From an uncultured Christensenellaceae bacterium (GTDB lineage Bacteria; Bacillota; Clostridia; Christensenellales; Aristaeellaceae): a stretch of DNA of 64,000 nucleotides. Of the stretch, positions 43,905-52,807 are shown one piece after another; position 1 is the first letter of the stretch, and each line of letters starts with the position of its first letter. The notes below the pieces were generated by a model. It saw only the letters and a list, made by a program, of their open reading frames with translations, was not told the origin of the DNA and did no database searches. Made by a program: the position numbers and the translations under genes. The stretch is taken from the NCBI GenBank assembly GCA_905234985.1, contig CAJOJQ010000030.1:17035-81034 (forward strand), written 5' to 3'.

Positions 43905-45422
43905 TTACTTCATATAACGGTCGTATGCGTCCTGATAGACCTTCAGCACGTCCTTCAGGCCCATGCTTTCCACCTGCGCCACATAGGCGTCGAATTTATC
44001 CAGGGGTTCCACGCCCATGATGAACTTGTCGATCATTTCGTCCATGTAGATTTCGATTTCGGTGTACTTTTCAGTGATCACGCTCTGCTCGTCGCTGGTG
44101 AAGGCCAGGGTGGGGAACGCGTCGCCGATATGATCTTCCTGCTCGTAGATGTCGCGGATGCGGTTCACTTCGTCGCTGACGAAGGCGCGCTCATACCGGG
44201 CGTCCTGCAGCAGGGTCAGCATGCTCTGAATGCCGAAGGTGCGCAGGGCATCCTGGGGAGAGAGGCCGTCGGGGTTGTTCATGATGAGATCGGAATACTT
44301 GTAATCGCCGTCGATCACATTGTAATGCTGGCCTTCCACGCCGAAGTTCATCAGGATCATGCCTTCTTCGCTGTAGACGTAATCAAGCAGCTTGAGGGCG
44401 GCGGCCTTCTGTTCGGCGCTGGCGCCCGCAAAGATACCGGCGTTCCAGTCTTCGTCCACGGTGATGGGCTGCAGCTGGTCGCGGGTTTCGCTGATGCCGG
44501 TGGGGCCTTCGGGAGGCACCGCGCCCACGATGTGTACGTCGCTCTCCTGGCCCTTGAACAGATTGGCTACGTTGTCGATATAGGCGCTCCAGTCATAGCT
44601 CATGAATACCTGATTGTTGGTCCATTCGCTGTACCAGGCGGTCTTGTCGCGGGTGGGATATTCCTGATCCAGCAGCTTTTCTTCATAGCAGCGGTGCAGC
44701 CATTCCAGGGCTTCCTTCATGCGGGGATCGGTGGCGCCGAACTTCACCTGGCCGTCCTCGGCGAAGAAGGTTTCGGCAATGCCCCAGTTATGCACGACGT
44801 TGCCGCGGTTGTTGCTGCCGTTCTTGCGCACGGAGAAAGGAACTTCGTCCTTTTGGCCGTTGCCGTTGGGGTCGCCGTCCCGGATGGCGACGAACACGTT
44901 GTACAAATCTTCCACGGTCTTGGGCGTTTCCAGGCCCAGCTTATCCAGCCAGTCCTGACGGTAGAAGTACAGCTTGCCCGCGGTAATGGCGGTACGCTGG
45001 CCGATGAAGCGCATAATGCCGTCCGCGTCGCTGACCTTGCGGCGGATTTCGGGATCGCTGTACACCTTCCATAGGTTGGGCGTGTCGGTCTCGTTGACCA
45101 GCTCGTTCAGCGGCTGCCAGGCATCCTTATAAAGCAGCAGATCCTTGGCCTTGTACTGCACGATGGTGGGGATGTCGCCGCCCGCCATCAGCAGGCCGTA
45201 TTTTTCCGCTAAGCTCTCGGTGGGGGCGGAGATGATTTCAATGTTGATGCCCAACTTTTCCTTCAGGATTTCAATGGTCATCAGGCCGTTGCGGAAGGGC
45301 ATGTTTTCACGGTCGGAACCCCAGATGGTGATGGTGACGGGTTCCTCCGCCAGCGCCGTAAAGGCGAGGGGCATCAGGGACAGGGCCAGCAGAATGGCCA
45401 GGAGACGGGTGAAGAGCTTCAT
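43905..45422 (-). CDS. Extracellular solute-binding protein (LplA-like, importer set 2)
   Basis: The 505-residue protein has a signal peptide (LLALSLMPLAFTALAEEP), again without a lipobox cysteine, and family 1 SBP blocks: VTITIWGSDRENMP, GLLMAGGDIPTIVQYKAKD, GKLYFYRQDWLDKLGLETPK, AIRDGDPNGNGQKDEVPFSV (a calcium-site-like loop also seen in other LplA proteins), and NAGIFAGASAEQKAAALKLL. It shares little direct identity with the set 1 SBP, so the two sets probably take different sugars. Hairpins lie both before (45450-45470) and after the gene. Confidence 0.9.
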   Translation of the reverse strand: MKLFTRLLAILLALSLMPLAFTALAEEPVTITIWGSDRENMPFRNGLMTIEILKEKLGINIEIISAPTESLAEKYGLLMAGGDIPTIVQYKAKDLLLYKDAWQPLNELVNETDTPNLWKVYSDPEIRRKVSDADGIMRFIGQRTAITAGKLYFYRQDWLDKLGLETPKTVEDLYNVFVAIRDGDPNGNGQKDEVPFSVRKNGSNNRGNVVHNWGIAETFFAEDGQVKFGATDPRMKEALEWLHRCYEEKLLDQEYPTRDKTAWYSEWTNNQVFMSYDWSAYIDNVANLFKGQESDVHIVGAVPPEGPTGISETRDQLQPITVDEDWNAGIFAGASAEQKAAALKLLDYVYSEEGMILMNFGVEGQHYNVIDGDYKYSDLIMNNPDGLSPQDALRTFGIQSMLTLLQDARYERAFVSDEVNRIRDIYEQEDHIGDAFPTLAFTSDEQSVITEKYTEIEIYMDEMIDKFIMGVEPLDKFDAYVAQVESMGLKDVLKVYQDAYDRYMK

Positions 45423-45449
45423 GGGACGACCTCCTTTGGTTTTTTATAT

Positions 45450-45470
45450 TCGACCCCGTAACACGGGGCG
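45450..45470. promoter_or_regulatory. Short intercistronic hairpin before the set 2 SBP gene
   Basis: CCCCGT pairs with ACGGGG around a GTT loop on the minus strand, between the LplC stop (45488) and the SBP start (45422). It may be a processing site separating permease and SBP message segments. Confidence 0.4.
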
Positions 45471-45487
45471 AAGGATCAGAAATGGGG

Positions 45488-46381
45488 TTACTCCTTCACC
45501 GAGCCGATCATCACGCCTTTGACGAAGTAGCGCTGCACGAAGGGATAAATGCACAGCATGGGCAGCATGGCCACCACGATGGTGGCGTATTTGATGCCTT
45601 CGGCCATCACGTTTTCCGTGCTGGAGGCGTTTTCCACGATTTCATTCATCAGCACCACCTGGCGCAGGATGATTTGCAGGGGATACAGCTCCGGCTTGCT
45701 CAGGTACAGCACCGCGCTGAAATAGCTGTTCCAGTGGGCCACGGCGTAGAACATGCCGATGGTCATGAGGCTGGCAAGGCTCAGGGGCAGCACGATGCGG
45801 AACAGCACCCCGAAATCGCTGCACCCGTCCAGCTCCGCCGCTTCCACCAGGCTTTGAGGGATGGCCAGGAAAAAGGTGCGCATGAGGATCATGTTGTAGG
45901 TGCTTACCGCGCCGGGCAGCAGGATGGCCCAAATGGTATTGAGCAGCTTCAGCTCCTTGATGACCAGGAAGGTGGGGATCATGCCGCCGTTAAAGAACAT
46001 GGTGAAGGTGCACAGCAGCGTCAGGAACCGGCGGCCCACCATTTTTTTCTGGCTCAGCGCCCAGGCCCCGCATACGGTCAGCACCAGATTGATGAGCGTT
46101 CCAAGGCCGGTGTACATGAGCGTGTTTCCGTAGCTGCGCCACAGCAGCGGATAATGGAACACCTTTTCATACGCCTTCACGTGCGCCCGCACCGGGAAAA
46201 GCGATACCTCGCCTTTCAGAATGGCCGTTTCCTCTGAAAAGGAGGCGGCGGTGACGAAGACCACCGGATACAGCATGGCGGCGCACAGCAGAAGCAGCAA
46301 AACGGTATTGATCACCAGAAACGCTTTTCTGCCGGGGGACACCCTGATTCGGTTGGAGCGCTTCAAAACACCCGCTGTCAT
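45488..46381 (-). CDS. Carbohydrate ABC transporter permease, LplC/MalG type (set 2)
   Basis: A 297-residue, six-segment permease with the N-terminal FLVINTVLLLLLCAAMLYPVV, FNGGMIPTFLVIKELKLLNT, the EAA loop LVEAAELDGCSDFGVLFRIVLP and the C-terminal VQRYFVKGVMIGSVKE. The same blocks occur in the set 1 protein, so the two are paralogues, but they are clearly diverged. It follows the LplB-type gene by 16 bases. Confidence 0.9.
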   Translation of the reverse strand: MTAGVLKRSNRIRVSPGRKAFLVINTVLLLLLCAAMLYPVVFVTAASFSEETAILKGEVSLFPVRAHVKAYEKVFHYPLLWRSYGNTLMYTGLGTLINLVLTVCGAWALSQKKMVGRRFLTLLCTFTMFFNGGMIPTFLVIKELKLLNTIWAILLPGAVSTYNMILMRTFFLAIPQSLVEAAELDGCSDFGVLFRIVLPLSLASLMTIGMFYAVAHWNSYFSAVLYLSKPELYPLQIILRQVVLMNEIVENASSTENVMAEGIKYATIVVAMLPMLCIYPFVQRYFVKGVMIGSVKE

Positions 46382-46397
46382 GCGTTTTCCCCTCCTT

Positions 46398-47336
46398 TTA
46401 CCACAGGCTGGTTTCGCTGTACCTGCGGCTGAGATAATTGGCCATGATTACCATGGAGAACCCGATCACGCTCTGAAACATGCCCACGGCGGTGGCGTAG
46501 CTGTATTCGCCGCCCCGAAGGCCCCGGCGGTACACGTAGGTGCCGATCACGTCGCTGGTTTCCAGGTTGGCGTTGTTCTGCAAAAGCAAAATGGTTTCAT
46601 ACCCAGCGTCCATCACGTGGCCCAGGCGCATGATGATGAGCACCACGATGGTGCTGGCGATGCCGGGCAGCGTGATGTGCCACATCCGGCGCAGATACCC
46701 GCCGCCGTCGATCATGCAGGATTCGTACAGCTCCGCGTTGATGCCGCTGATGGCGGCTAAGAAGATGATGGAATTCCAGCCGATGTTTTTCCACAGGTTC
46801 ATCACGGTGTAAATTGTGCGGAAAGAGCCGGGCTGGGTCATGAAATACTGCCGTTCCCCGCCCAAGGCGGCGATGAAATGGTTGATGATGCCGCTGGAGG
46901 GGGACAAAAACTGCACCACCATGCTGGCGATGACCACGGAGGAAATAAAATAGGGAAGATATGTGATGGTCTGGGCCATTTTTTTGAAGCGCTTGTTCTG
47001 CACCTCGTTCAGCAGCAGCGCTAAGATGATGGAAGCCGGGAAATTGAACAGCAGGTCGTACAGGTTGATGAGCAGGGTGTTGCGCACCAGCCGCCATAAA
47101 TAGATGGAATTGAAAAACTGATTGAAAAACTTGAAGCCTACCCACGGGCTTCTGTCAAAGCCTAAGAAAGCGTTATAATCCTTAAAGGCGATCACCAGGC
47201 CGCCCATGGGGGCGTAACGGAAAAACGCGTAGTACAGCAGCACGGGAAAAAACATGAGATACAAATATTTTGCGGCCCATATCCTGCGCCAGAGACGCAC
47301 GCGGCTCTTCAAGCGCGTACCCTGATTCTTATACAT
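46398..47336 (-). CDS. Carbohydrate ABC transporter permease, LplB type (set 2)
   Basis: I choose ATG 47336 because GGGGGTG lies six bases upstream; ATG 47351 has no ribosome-binding site. The 312 residues include YLYLMFFPVLLYYAFFRYAPM, LVIAFKDYNAFLGFDRSPWVG and the loop LYESCMIDGGGYLRRMWHITLP, all typical of LplB. The GGGGGTG site lies in the 3' arm of a perfect nine-pair hairpin (47345-47370), so translation could be controlled by its opening. It lies about 90 bases after the AraC-type sensor gene. Confidence 0.88.
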   Translation of the reverse strand: MYKNQGTRLKSRVRLWRRIWAAKYLYLMFFPVLLYYAFFRYAPMGGLVIAFKDYNAFLGFDRSPWVGFKFFNQFFNSIYLWRLVRNTLLINLYDLLFNFPASIILALLLNEVQNKRFKKMAQTITYLPYFISSVVIASMVVQFLSPSSGIINHFIAALGGERQYFMTQPGSFRTIYTVMNLWKNIGWNSIIFLAAISGINAELYESCMIDGGGYLRRMWHITLPGIASTIVVLIIMRLGHVMDAGYETILLLQNNANLETSDVIGTYVYRRGLRGGEYSYATAVGMFQSVIGFSMVIMANYLSRRYSETSLW

Positions 47337-47344
47337 AACGTTCA

Positions 47345-47370
47345 CCCCCATGGCAAAGATACCATGGGGG
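47345..47370 (-). promoter_or_regulatory. Hairpin covering the ribosome-binding site of the set 2 LplB gene
   Basis: On the minus strand CCCCCATGG, an eight-base loop and CCATGGGGG form a perfect nine-pair stem; the right arm contains the Shine-Dalgarno GGGGGTG. Seven T residues follow on the plus strand, but no plus-strand gene lies upstream to be terminated. Confidence 0.6.
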
Positions 47371-47427
47371 CGCGTTTTTTTCTATGACTGATTATGGGAA
47401 AAAACCGTCCAATCCGATAAAATGCCA

Positions 47428-49704
47428 TCATCCATTCTGCGAATGGATCGACGAATTCGCCATTCTGAACTGACCGGGGGTGATTCCTTCCATTTTTTTG
47501 AAGGTGCGGATCAGGGTATTCTGGTTTTCGATGCCCACCTTCTGCCCGATTTCCCTTAGGGTCAGATCGGTGGTGAGCAGCAGGCGCTTCACCTCCGCGA
47601 TGCGGGTATCGGTGAGATATTTCAGGAAGCTGGTTCCCGCCACCCGGCGGAACACCAGCCCGATGTAGCTGGGGGACATGGAAAGCGCCTCGCTCACCAT
47701 TTCCAGCGAAATATCGTGGCAGTATTCAGCCTGGATATACTGCACCAGTTTTGCGTACTGCTTTTCCTCCTGGGAGGAAACGTCGGCGGTCAGGCAGTCC
47801 ATTACAGCAAAGAACACCTGACGCAGCCTGTCTTCCGTATCATGCTCCATGGGCAAATCCTCCGCCCGGAAGCCGAACTGCTCCAGAAATTCCTGGTATT
47901 GATCCACTACGCCCGCCTGACAGGCCACGCGCCGGGCGGTGAGCAAAAGCGCCTGCACCAGGCTGGAGCGGGGCATGGAAGCGCCCGTGTCCGAAGCGCA
48001 GAGCGCGTGCAGCGTGGCGGCGGCTTCTTCCTTATTGCCGCTGAGCATTTGGTTGATCAGCCTTTGCTCCGCGCTCAGGGTATATTCCGTGTCCGGCGCG
48101 TCCGGGGTTTCTTCCGCCAGGCACAGGGCGTTTTCGCCCATGCTGTTTCCGTTGTTCAGGGCCAGCATGGCGTCGATCAGCGAATCGGAAACCCGCTGAA
48201 CGCTGTACGCCCGGCCCACGCCGATGCGGCAGGGCATATCGCCGAACAATTCCTGCCGGGCTTGCTTCAGGAAGGTGTAGATGGCTTCGGGGGAGGGGTG
48301 GCCGGAATCAATGTTGAACAGCACCAGCAGCCGCCCGTCCATTCGCTGGGCGCAAAAAACGCGCATGGCTCCCAAATCCTTTTCCCCGGCCAGGGCCTCC
48401 ACCCGATCGGCGGCGCAGACCCCCGCCGTTTCCTCCGCCCGCTCCAGCGCCCGGGGGTTGATTTCCGCCACGGCGACCTGAATCCGGTCAAAGGGTAGCG
48501 TCACCTGTACCTTGGCAAGGCTCTGGGCCGCGTCGCCGCGCAGGCGGCCTTCCATCCAGTCGCTGAGCAGCCGGTTTTTCAGCAACCGGTTGATTTCCTG
48601 ATTGCTCAGCGACAGGGCGTGGTTTTCCGCCGACATCATATGAATGGCGTCGTCCAGCAGCTTGTATTCGTTGACGCGTTCCCCTTCGGGCAGGCCGATG
48701 CGCAGATGCTTCACATTTTCCAGCAGCCGTTCCAGGGGGGTATACAGTCGCTTGCTGGCTAATACGGCGCAGATCAGCCCGCCCGCCATGCACAGCCCCA
48801 TCACCAGGGTCACGGCCCTGCGCAGGCGCACGGTGGGTTCAAGCAAATCGCCGTAGGGAACGATCGCCATGCAGGTGAGTCCTCCCGACGCCGTTTCCTT
48901 CGCCAGCACGCCATAGTCCGCGCCGTTCAGGCGTATGCGGTTCTGGGGCGAGGCCATGTAGATCCGGCTCACCGCGCTGTACTGATCGTCCGCGTGGGAA
49001 ATGACGGGGGTGCCCGTCTGATCGCACAGCAGCAGCACGCCGTTTTCGCTTTCCGGAAGGCTGGAGAGCAGCTTGTCCTCCGGCAGGTGGAAAAAGGCGT
49101 AGCTTTTTCCCTGAATGCTGTTCAGCGGAAGGCTGCTGATAAACACCAGCACCCGGTCGTTGCTGATGATGCGGGAGATGGTGGCTTTCCCCACATAGTC
49201 GCACAGGGCGATATGATTGGTTTGTTCGCGGATCTGCAGCACGTCGTTCAGCGACAGCCCCTCGATGCGGCTGAAATAATCCTCCGCCGGATAGCTGCTT
49301 TCGGCGGTGATCACAATGCCCAGCCCTTCCGAATAAATGCCGATATCGCTGAGGGTGCTGCTGAACGCCTTCATTTTTTGCAGCAGCTCGATGATCGACT
49401 TTTTGGTCAGGATGTTTTTCGGCGTCTGCTCCTTCAAATGCAGATACATTTCCACGCCGCCGTCATTATTCAATTGCCAGGTAAAGGAGCGCATCTGTTC
49501 GATCTGCCTGTTCAGGGTCATGCACGCGCTGTCCAGCAGGGATTCGTGCTGCTGCCACGCGTCCCGGATGACCTGTTTGGAAACCTGGCCGTAAATGATC
49601 CAGCCGGTGGCCAACGTAGCTATGATCGTAAAAAGAAGCAGATGAAGCGTCATCTGCACCTGCACCCGATACCGGGGCAGCCGCCGTTTCTGAACCTGTT
49701 TCAT
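47428..49704 (-). CDS. Membrane-bound AraC-family sensor-regulator
   Basis: This 758-residue protein has an N-terminal membrane helix (MTLHLLLFTIIATLATGWIIY), an extracellular sensor of ~250 residues, a second helix (LVMGLCMAGGLICAVLASK), a cytoplasmic linker and at the C-terminus an AraC DNA-binding domain: ISLEMVSEALSMSPSYIGLVF for the first helix-turn-helix and LTLREIGQKVGIENQNTLIR for the second. This one-protein layout occurs next to LplABC-type importers in Paenibacillus and Clostridia, where it responds to extracellular sugars. It lies directly upstream of importer set 2 and four bases after the hydrolase gene, and is its likely regulator. Confidence 0.9.
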   Translation of the reverse strand: MKQVQKRRLPRYRVQVQMTLHLLLFTIIATLATGWIIYGQVSKQVIRDAWQQHESLLDSACMTLNRQIEQMRSFTWQLNNDGGVEMYLHLKEQTPKNILTKKSIIELLQKMKAFSSTLSDIGIYSEGLGIVITAESSYPAEDYFSRIEGLSLNDVLQIREQTNHIALCDYVGKATISRIISNDRVLVFISSLPLNSIQGKSYAFFHLPEDKLLSSLPESENGVLLLCDQTGTPVISHADDQYSAVSRIYMASPQNRIRLNGADYGVLAKETASGGLTCMAIVPYGDLLEPTVRLRRAVTLVMGLCMAGGLICAVLASKRLYTPLERLLENVKHLRIGLPEGERVNEYKLLDDAIHMMSAENHALSLSNQEINRLLKNRLLSDWMEGRLRGDAAQSLAKVQVTLPFDRIQVAVAEINPRALERAEETAGVCAADRVEALAGEKDLGAMRVFCAQRMDGRLLVLFNIDSGHPSPEAIYTFLKQARQELFGDMPCRIGVGRAYSVQRVSDSLIDAMLALNNGNSMGENALCLAEETPDAPDTEYTLSAEQRLINQMLSGNKEEAAATLHALCASDTGASMPRSSLVQALLLTARRVACQAGVVDQYQEFLEQFGFRAEDLPMEHDTEDRLRQVFFAVMDCLTADVSSQEEKQYAKLVQYIQAEYCHDISLEMVSEALSMSPSYIGLVFRRVAGTSFLKYLTDTRIAEVKRLLLTTDLTLREIGQKVGIENQNTLIRTFKKMEGITPGQFRMANSSIHSQNG

Positions 49705-49708
49705 ATCC

Positions 49709-50836
49709 TTACAGTCCCTGGTAAATCAGGCCCCGCAGGGTGGGATGGATCACGTCGTAATTGTAGCCGTAATTCAGCACGTGCATGCCGAAGAAGGCGG
49801 ACAGGCGGTTGCTGGGGTCGATCATCACCCACGCGCCCGCCGCGCCGTCCCAGCCGAATTCGCCCAGCACGCCGGGGCCGCCGATGCGGTCGTTGACCCG
49901 GGTGCGCACGCCCAGGGCGTAGGAAAAGCCGATCCGATGCCAGCCGTCGAAGGATTGGCGGCCCTTGGGACAAAGCTGATTGGCGCTCCACAGCTGGATC
50001 GTTTCGGGGGACAGGATATGCGCGCCGTCCTTCCCCCGACCGCCGCAGGCCAAAGCGTCGGCAAAGGTAATATATTCCGCCACGCCGCCAATCATCCCGC
50101 CCCCGCCGCTCTCAAATTCGGGGTTGAAGCGCTCGTCAATTTCCGCCTGGGTACATTCCTTCAGGCTGTAGGTTTCGGGTTCGTAGGTATACAGGGGGCA
50201 CAGGCGCTTTTTCAGTTCGTCGTTCAGGCGCATGGCCATGCCGTGAATGCCCAGGGGTTCCCAGATATGCTCCTTGAGGTACGCGGAAAACCGCTGGCCG
50301 GAAACGGCTTCGATCACCGCGGCCAGCACGTCGTGGCTGAAGCTGTACTGGAAATCGGTGCCGGGGTCAAAATCCAGGGGGGATTCGGCCTTGGCTTCCG
50401 CGATCTGCCGGGTGGTGGCCCGCTGGTTATTGTCCTTCATCACCTTTTCGATGGCGGGAATCTCCGTATCATAATTCAGGCCGCTCTGCATGCTCATTAA
50501 GTGCCGGATCGTCATGACGGTTTTGGCCGGGCGCGTTTTTTCCCCGTCCTTCACCGTCAAATGGGCGTAGGCGGGCAGATAGTCGCTCACCGGGTCGTCC
50601 AGGCGCATTTTTCCCTGCTCGATCAGCTGCATGGCGGCGCATGTGGTGAAAACCTTGGTGGCGGAATACAGGAAATAGGTTTCATCTCCCTGGACGGGCG
50701 CGGTGCGGGCCAGGTCCCGCCATCCGGCCTGGTGGCGGTAAATCAATTCGTGATCCCGGTACAGGGCCAGGTCGCACCCCGGCACGTTCAGCTTGTGCAG
50801 GTAATCCAGATACGCGGTCAAACGGCTGAAATCCAT
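49709..50836 (-). CDS. Class C beta-lactamase-fold serine hydrolase
   Basis: The 375-residue protein has no signal peptide, so it is probably cytosolic. It shows the SxxK nucleophile in LYSATKVFTTCAAMQLIEQG near residue 57, a QYSFSHDVLAAVIEAVSG block in the position of the YxN motif (YSF-S form) and the C-terminal GGPGVLGEFGWDGAAGAWVM in place of the KTG block. The family includes esterases, D-aminopeptidases and beta-lactamases; real antibiotic hydrolysis is unlikely without export. Its stop is four bases from the AraC-type gene, so it starts the importer operon and may release an ester or amide from the imported glycan. Confidence 0.88.
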   Translation of the reverse strand: MDFSRLTAYLDYLHKLNVPGCDLALYRDHELIYRHQAGWRDLARTAPVQGDETYFLYSATKVFTTCAAMQLIEQGKMRLDDPVSDYLPAYAHLTVKDGEKTRPAKTVMTIRHLMSMQSGLNYDTEIPAIEKVMKDNNQRATTRQIAEAKAESPLDFDPGTDFQYSFSHDVLAAVIEAVSGQRFSAYLKEHIWEPLGIHGMAMRLNDELKKRLCPLYTYEPETYSLKECTQAEIDERFNPEFESGGGGMIGGVAEYITFADALACGGRGKDGAHILSPETIQLWSANQLCPKGRQSFDGWHRIGFSYALGVRTRVNDRIGGPGVLGEFGWDGAAGAWVMIDPSNRLSAFFGMHVLNYGYNYDVIHPTLRGLIYQGL

Positions 50837-50927
50837 GGTGGTTCCTCCTTCTATTGCGCGGGTATTTATAGATATTTACTCCCTGCCTGCTGTAAAATCC
50901 TGCAAGTTTTCCGCGGAAAAGTGAAAA

Positions 50928-50950
50928 ACCCCGCCTTTTCGGGCGGGGTG
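50928..50950 (-). terminator. Terminator of the sigma/anti-sigma operon
   Basis: CCCCGCC pairs with GGCGGGG around a short loop, and on the minus strand the stem is followed by TTTTT. It lies just after the stop at 50972. Confidence 0.8.
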
Positions 50951-50971
50951 GGATGTGCCGACGGCAGGGGA

Positions 50972-51937
50972 TCAGCCCTGTCCGGCCAGGCTGGAATTGT
51001 ACTCGTATTCTTCCACGGCGCCGGTTTCCACGTTCACAAACACGTTGTAGTATCCGTTCATTTCCGTGCGCCTCGTCAGGTCTCCGGTCTCGTATTCGTC
51101 ATTGTACAGCAGGTATTCCACCTGGAAGCAGGGCTTATCGTTGATCATTTCATACCAGCAGTTTTCTTCGTCCTCAAAGCTGTTGGTGTACAGCTCCAGG
51201 CGGGCGATCTGTTCTTCGTTCAGCCCGTAATTGCTGATAATGAATTCCCTGCCGATCCGGATCATTTCATCCTCGGACAGCTTGCGCGCTTTCAGGGCCG
51301 CCGTTTTGCTGGCTTCACGCTGTTGATAATAGTTTTCATTCCCTTCGGAGGACGTGTCATCTTCCGTGATGTTATGTTTTTCACCGATCGCGGCGGCTTT
51401 GCGCATGAAGGCGTCCTTTTTCTCCTGGTTCAGGCTGTCCGCCATCATCTGCCGGAGCTGTTCCTGTCCCCAGGCTTCCGCGTCGTAGCCGCCGGAGATG
51501 TCTTCACCGTCGCGGCTCCAGCTGATCTCCGCTTTGCCGTCCACGACGCGCGCGGTATAGGAGCCAAGCACGTATTCCATGCCGCCGACGCCGGTATAAG
51601 TCACCTGAACCGCGCCGTCGGGCAGCTCGGTTTCTTCCCGGGAAAAGAACGTCTGCATTTCCGCCGTAACGCCGTATTTCTTTTCCAGCGCCTGATCCGC
51701 CATCCGGGAGGCGGAAACCTTCGCGGAGAGCAGCAGGCCCGCCGCCAGGGCGGACACGGACAGCATCGCCAGCACCAGCGCAAGCACCAGACCAACAGAG
51801 AGCTTTTTCTTCATGACCACAGGTTCCTCCTTCTGAGCGATTCGATACATGACCTTGGCCCGGCAGGAAGGCACGTCGTCCAGAAAGGAAAGCCGACGGT
51901 CCATTGCATCCCTCAGCGAATCCTTATTCGTCTTCAT
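50972..51937 (-). CDS. Membrane-anchored protein, probable anti-sigma partner
   Basis: The 321-residue protein has a short cytoplasmic N-terminus (~40 residues, KDSLRDAMDRRLSFLDDVP), one membrane helix (LSVGLVLALVLAMLSVSALAAGLLL) and an extracellular part with a PepSY-like half (RIGREFIISNYGLNEEQIAR, then YNVFVNVETGAVEEYEYN). Its ATG lies inside the end of the ECF sigma gene (14-base overlap). Position and topology fit an anti-sigma factor that holds the sigma factor at the membrane. I see no clear ZAS or RsgI motif, so the role is inferred. Confidence 0.72.
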   Translation of the reverse strand: MKTNKDSLRDAMDRRLSFLDDVPSCRAKVMYRIAQKEEPVVMKKKLSVGLVLALVLAMLSVSALAAGLLLSAKVSASRMADQALEKKYGVTAEMQTFFSREETELPDGAVQVTYTGVGGMEYVLGSYTARVVDGKAEISWSRDGEDISGGYDAEAWGQEQLRQMMADSLNQEKKDAFMRKAAAIGEKHNITEDDTSSEGNENYYQQREASKTAALKARKLSEDEMIRIGREFIISNYGLNEEQIARLELYTNSFEDEENCWYEMINDKPCFQVEYLLYNDEYETGDLTRRTEMNGYYNVFVNVETGAVEEYEYNSSLAGQG

Positions 51938-52430
51938 AATACCAATCCTCCAGTTCCTTCTTCAGCATCAGTTTCGCTTTCTTGAGCCGATAGTTGACTG
52001 TTGATCGGGGGAGCCGCAGCACCTTTGCCATTTCGTCCAGCGTCATGCCCTGGTACCAGTGCAAAAGCGTTACTTCCTTGATCTTTGGCGGCAGAGCCAG
52101 CACCGCACGCGTAACGGTGTCGTCCTTTTCGTCAAAGGGAACTTCGCCTTCCGGCAGGGCGTCGGGGGAAATGAACCGGTCCGTGTTCCGCATCCAGGCG
52201 CTCTTCATCAGATCCTTGCAGGTATTGATCGCGATGCGCGTCAGCCATGTTTTCTCCTCTGCCTCTCCGCGAAAGCGGCCGTAGCTCTTCCAGGCCTTGA
52301 AGAATGTTTCCTGCACGGCGTCTTCCGCCATCGCGGCGTCGCACAGATAAGCGAAGCATAGCCGGAGCATCGGCTTTTCCCATCGGGTGATGATGTCATC
52401 CAGGTATTCCTGGCGCGGGTCCTGAACCAA
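51924..52430 (-). CDS. ECF-type RNA polymerase sigma factor
   Basis: The start is taken at TTG 52430, because AAAGGAGGG lies just upstream; the longer frame to 52448 would begin with a TTG inside the Shine-Dalgarno region. The 168 residues contain sigma region 2 (CFAYLCDAAMAEDAVQETFFKAWKSYG, with WLTRIAINTCKDLM) and region 4 (VTLLHWYQGMTLDEMAKVLRLPRSTVNYRL). ECF factors direct polymerase to envelope-stress promoters and are released from a membrane anti-sigma factor, here probably the overlapping next gene. Confidence 0.93.
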   Translation of the reverse strand: MVQDPRQEYLDDIITRWEKPMLRLCFAYLCDAAMAEDAVQETFFKAWKSYGRFRGEAEEKTWLTRIAINTCKDLMKSAWMRNTDRFISPDALPEGEVPFDEKDDTVTRAVLALPPKIKEVTLLHWYQGMTLDEMAKVLRLPRSTVNYRLKKAKLMLKKELEDWYYEDE

Positions 52431-52807
52431 GGTACTCCCTCCTTTCAACGCTTATTAGACGACGCGGCGAAGAAAACAGGCCAAATCAATCGCCACATTT
52501 TTTCATAATCATTGCAGGCGAGTTTTCATGAAAGGTGATTTAATGAAAAATATATAATTTTGTAATAATTTCTTCACAACTAACGCCGCTCTTATCCGTT
52601 ATTATGTTTAGCATTGTGTTTTTGACACGCTTTGCGCGCCGCAATCAAAATCGGATCATTACTTATTCCCGTCTGCTCCGGAAACTCTGCAAGCATGGAG
52701 AAATATCCGGAGCGGATCAAAAAAACGCGAACCGCCGTATGAACAGAATCGCTGAACTGACCGGGAGGCTGGATGCGCTGGCTTTTTAGACCCCAAACGG
52801 ATGGATC
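52431..52807. other. 377-base intergenic region between the sigma gene and the membrane protein gene
   Basis: It is AT-rich and contains the predicted sigma-gene promoter (52551-52579). The short plus-strand frame at 52604-52789 has no Shine-Dalgarno and no recognisable sequence. I see nothing else that can be supported. Confidence 0.5.
52551..52579 (-). promoter_or_regulatory. Possible promoter of the ECF sigma operon
   Basis: TTGTGA (52574-52579) and TATATA (52551-52556) on the minus strand are spaced by 17 bases in an AT-rich tract. Confidence 0.4.

Noticed and set aside
47345..47381. Intrinsic terminator on the plus strand
   Set aside because: The stem and T run look right, but no plus-strand gene lies upstream to be terminated; the position over the permease ribosome-binding site is more informative.
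49709..50836. True beta-lactamase resistance gene
   Set aside because: The protein lacks a signal peptide, the YxN and KTG positions are atypical, and it heads a sugar-import operon, so antibiotic hydrolysis is unlikely.
52604..52789. 61-codon frame between the sigma and membrane protein genes
   Set aside because: No Shine-Dalgarno, no recognisable sequence, and no operon context.
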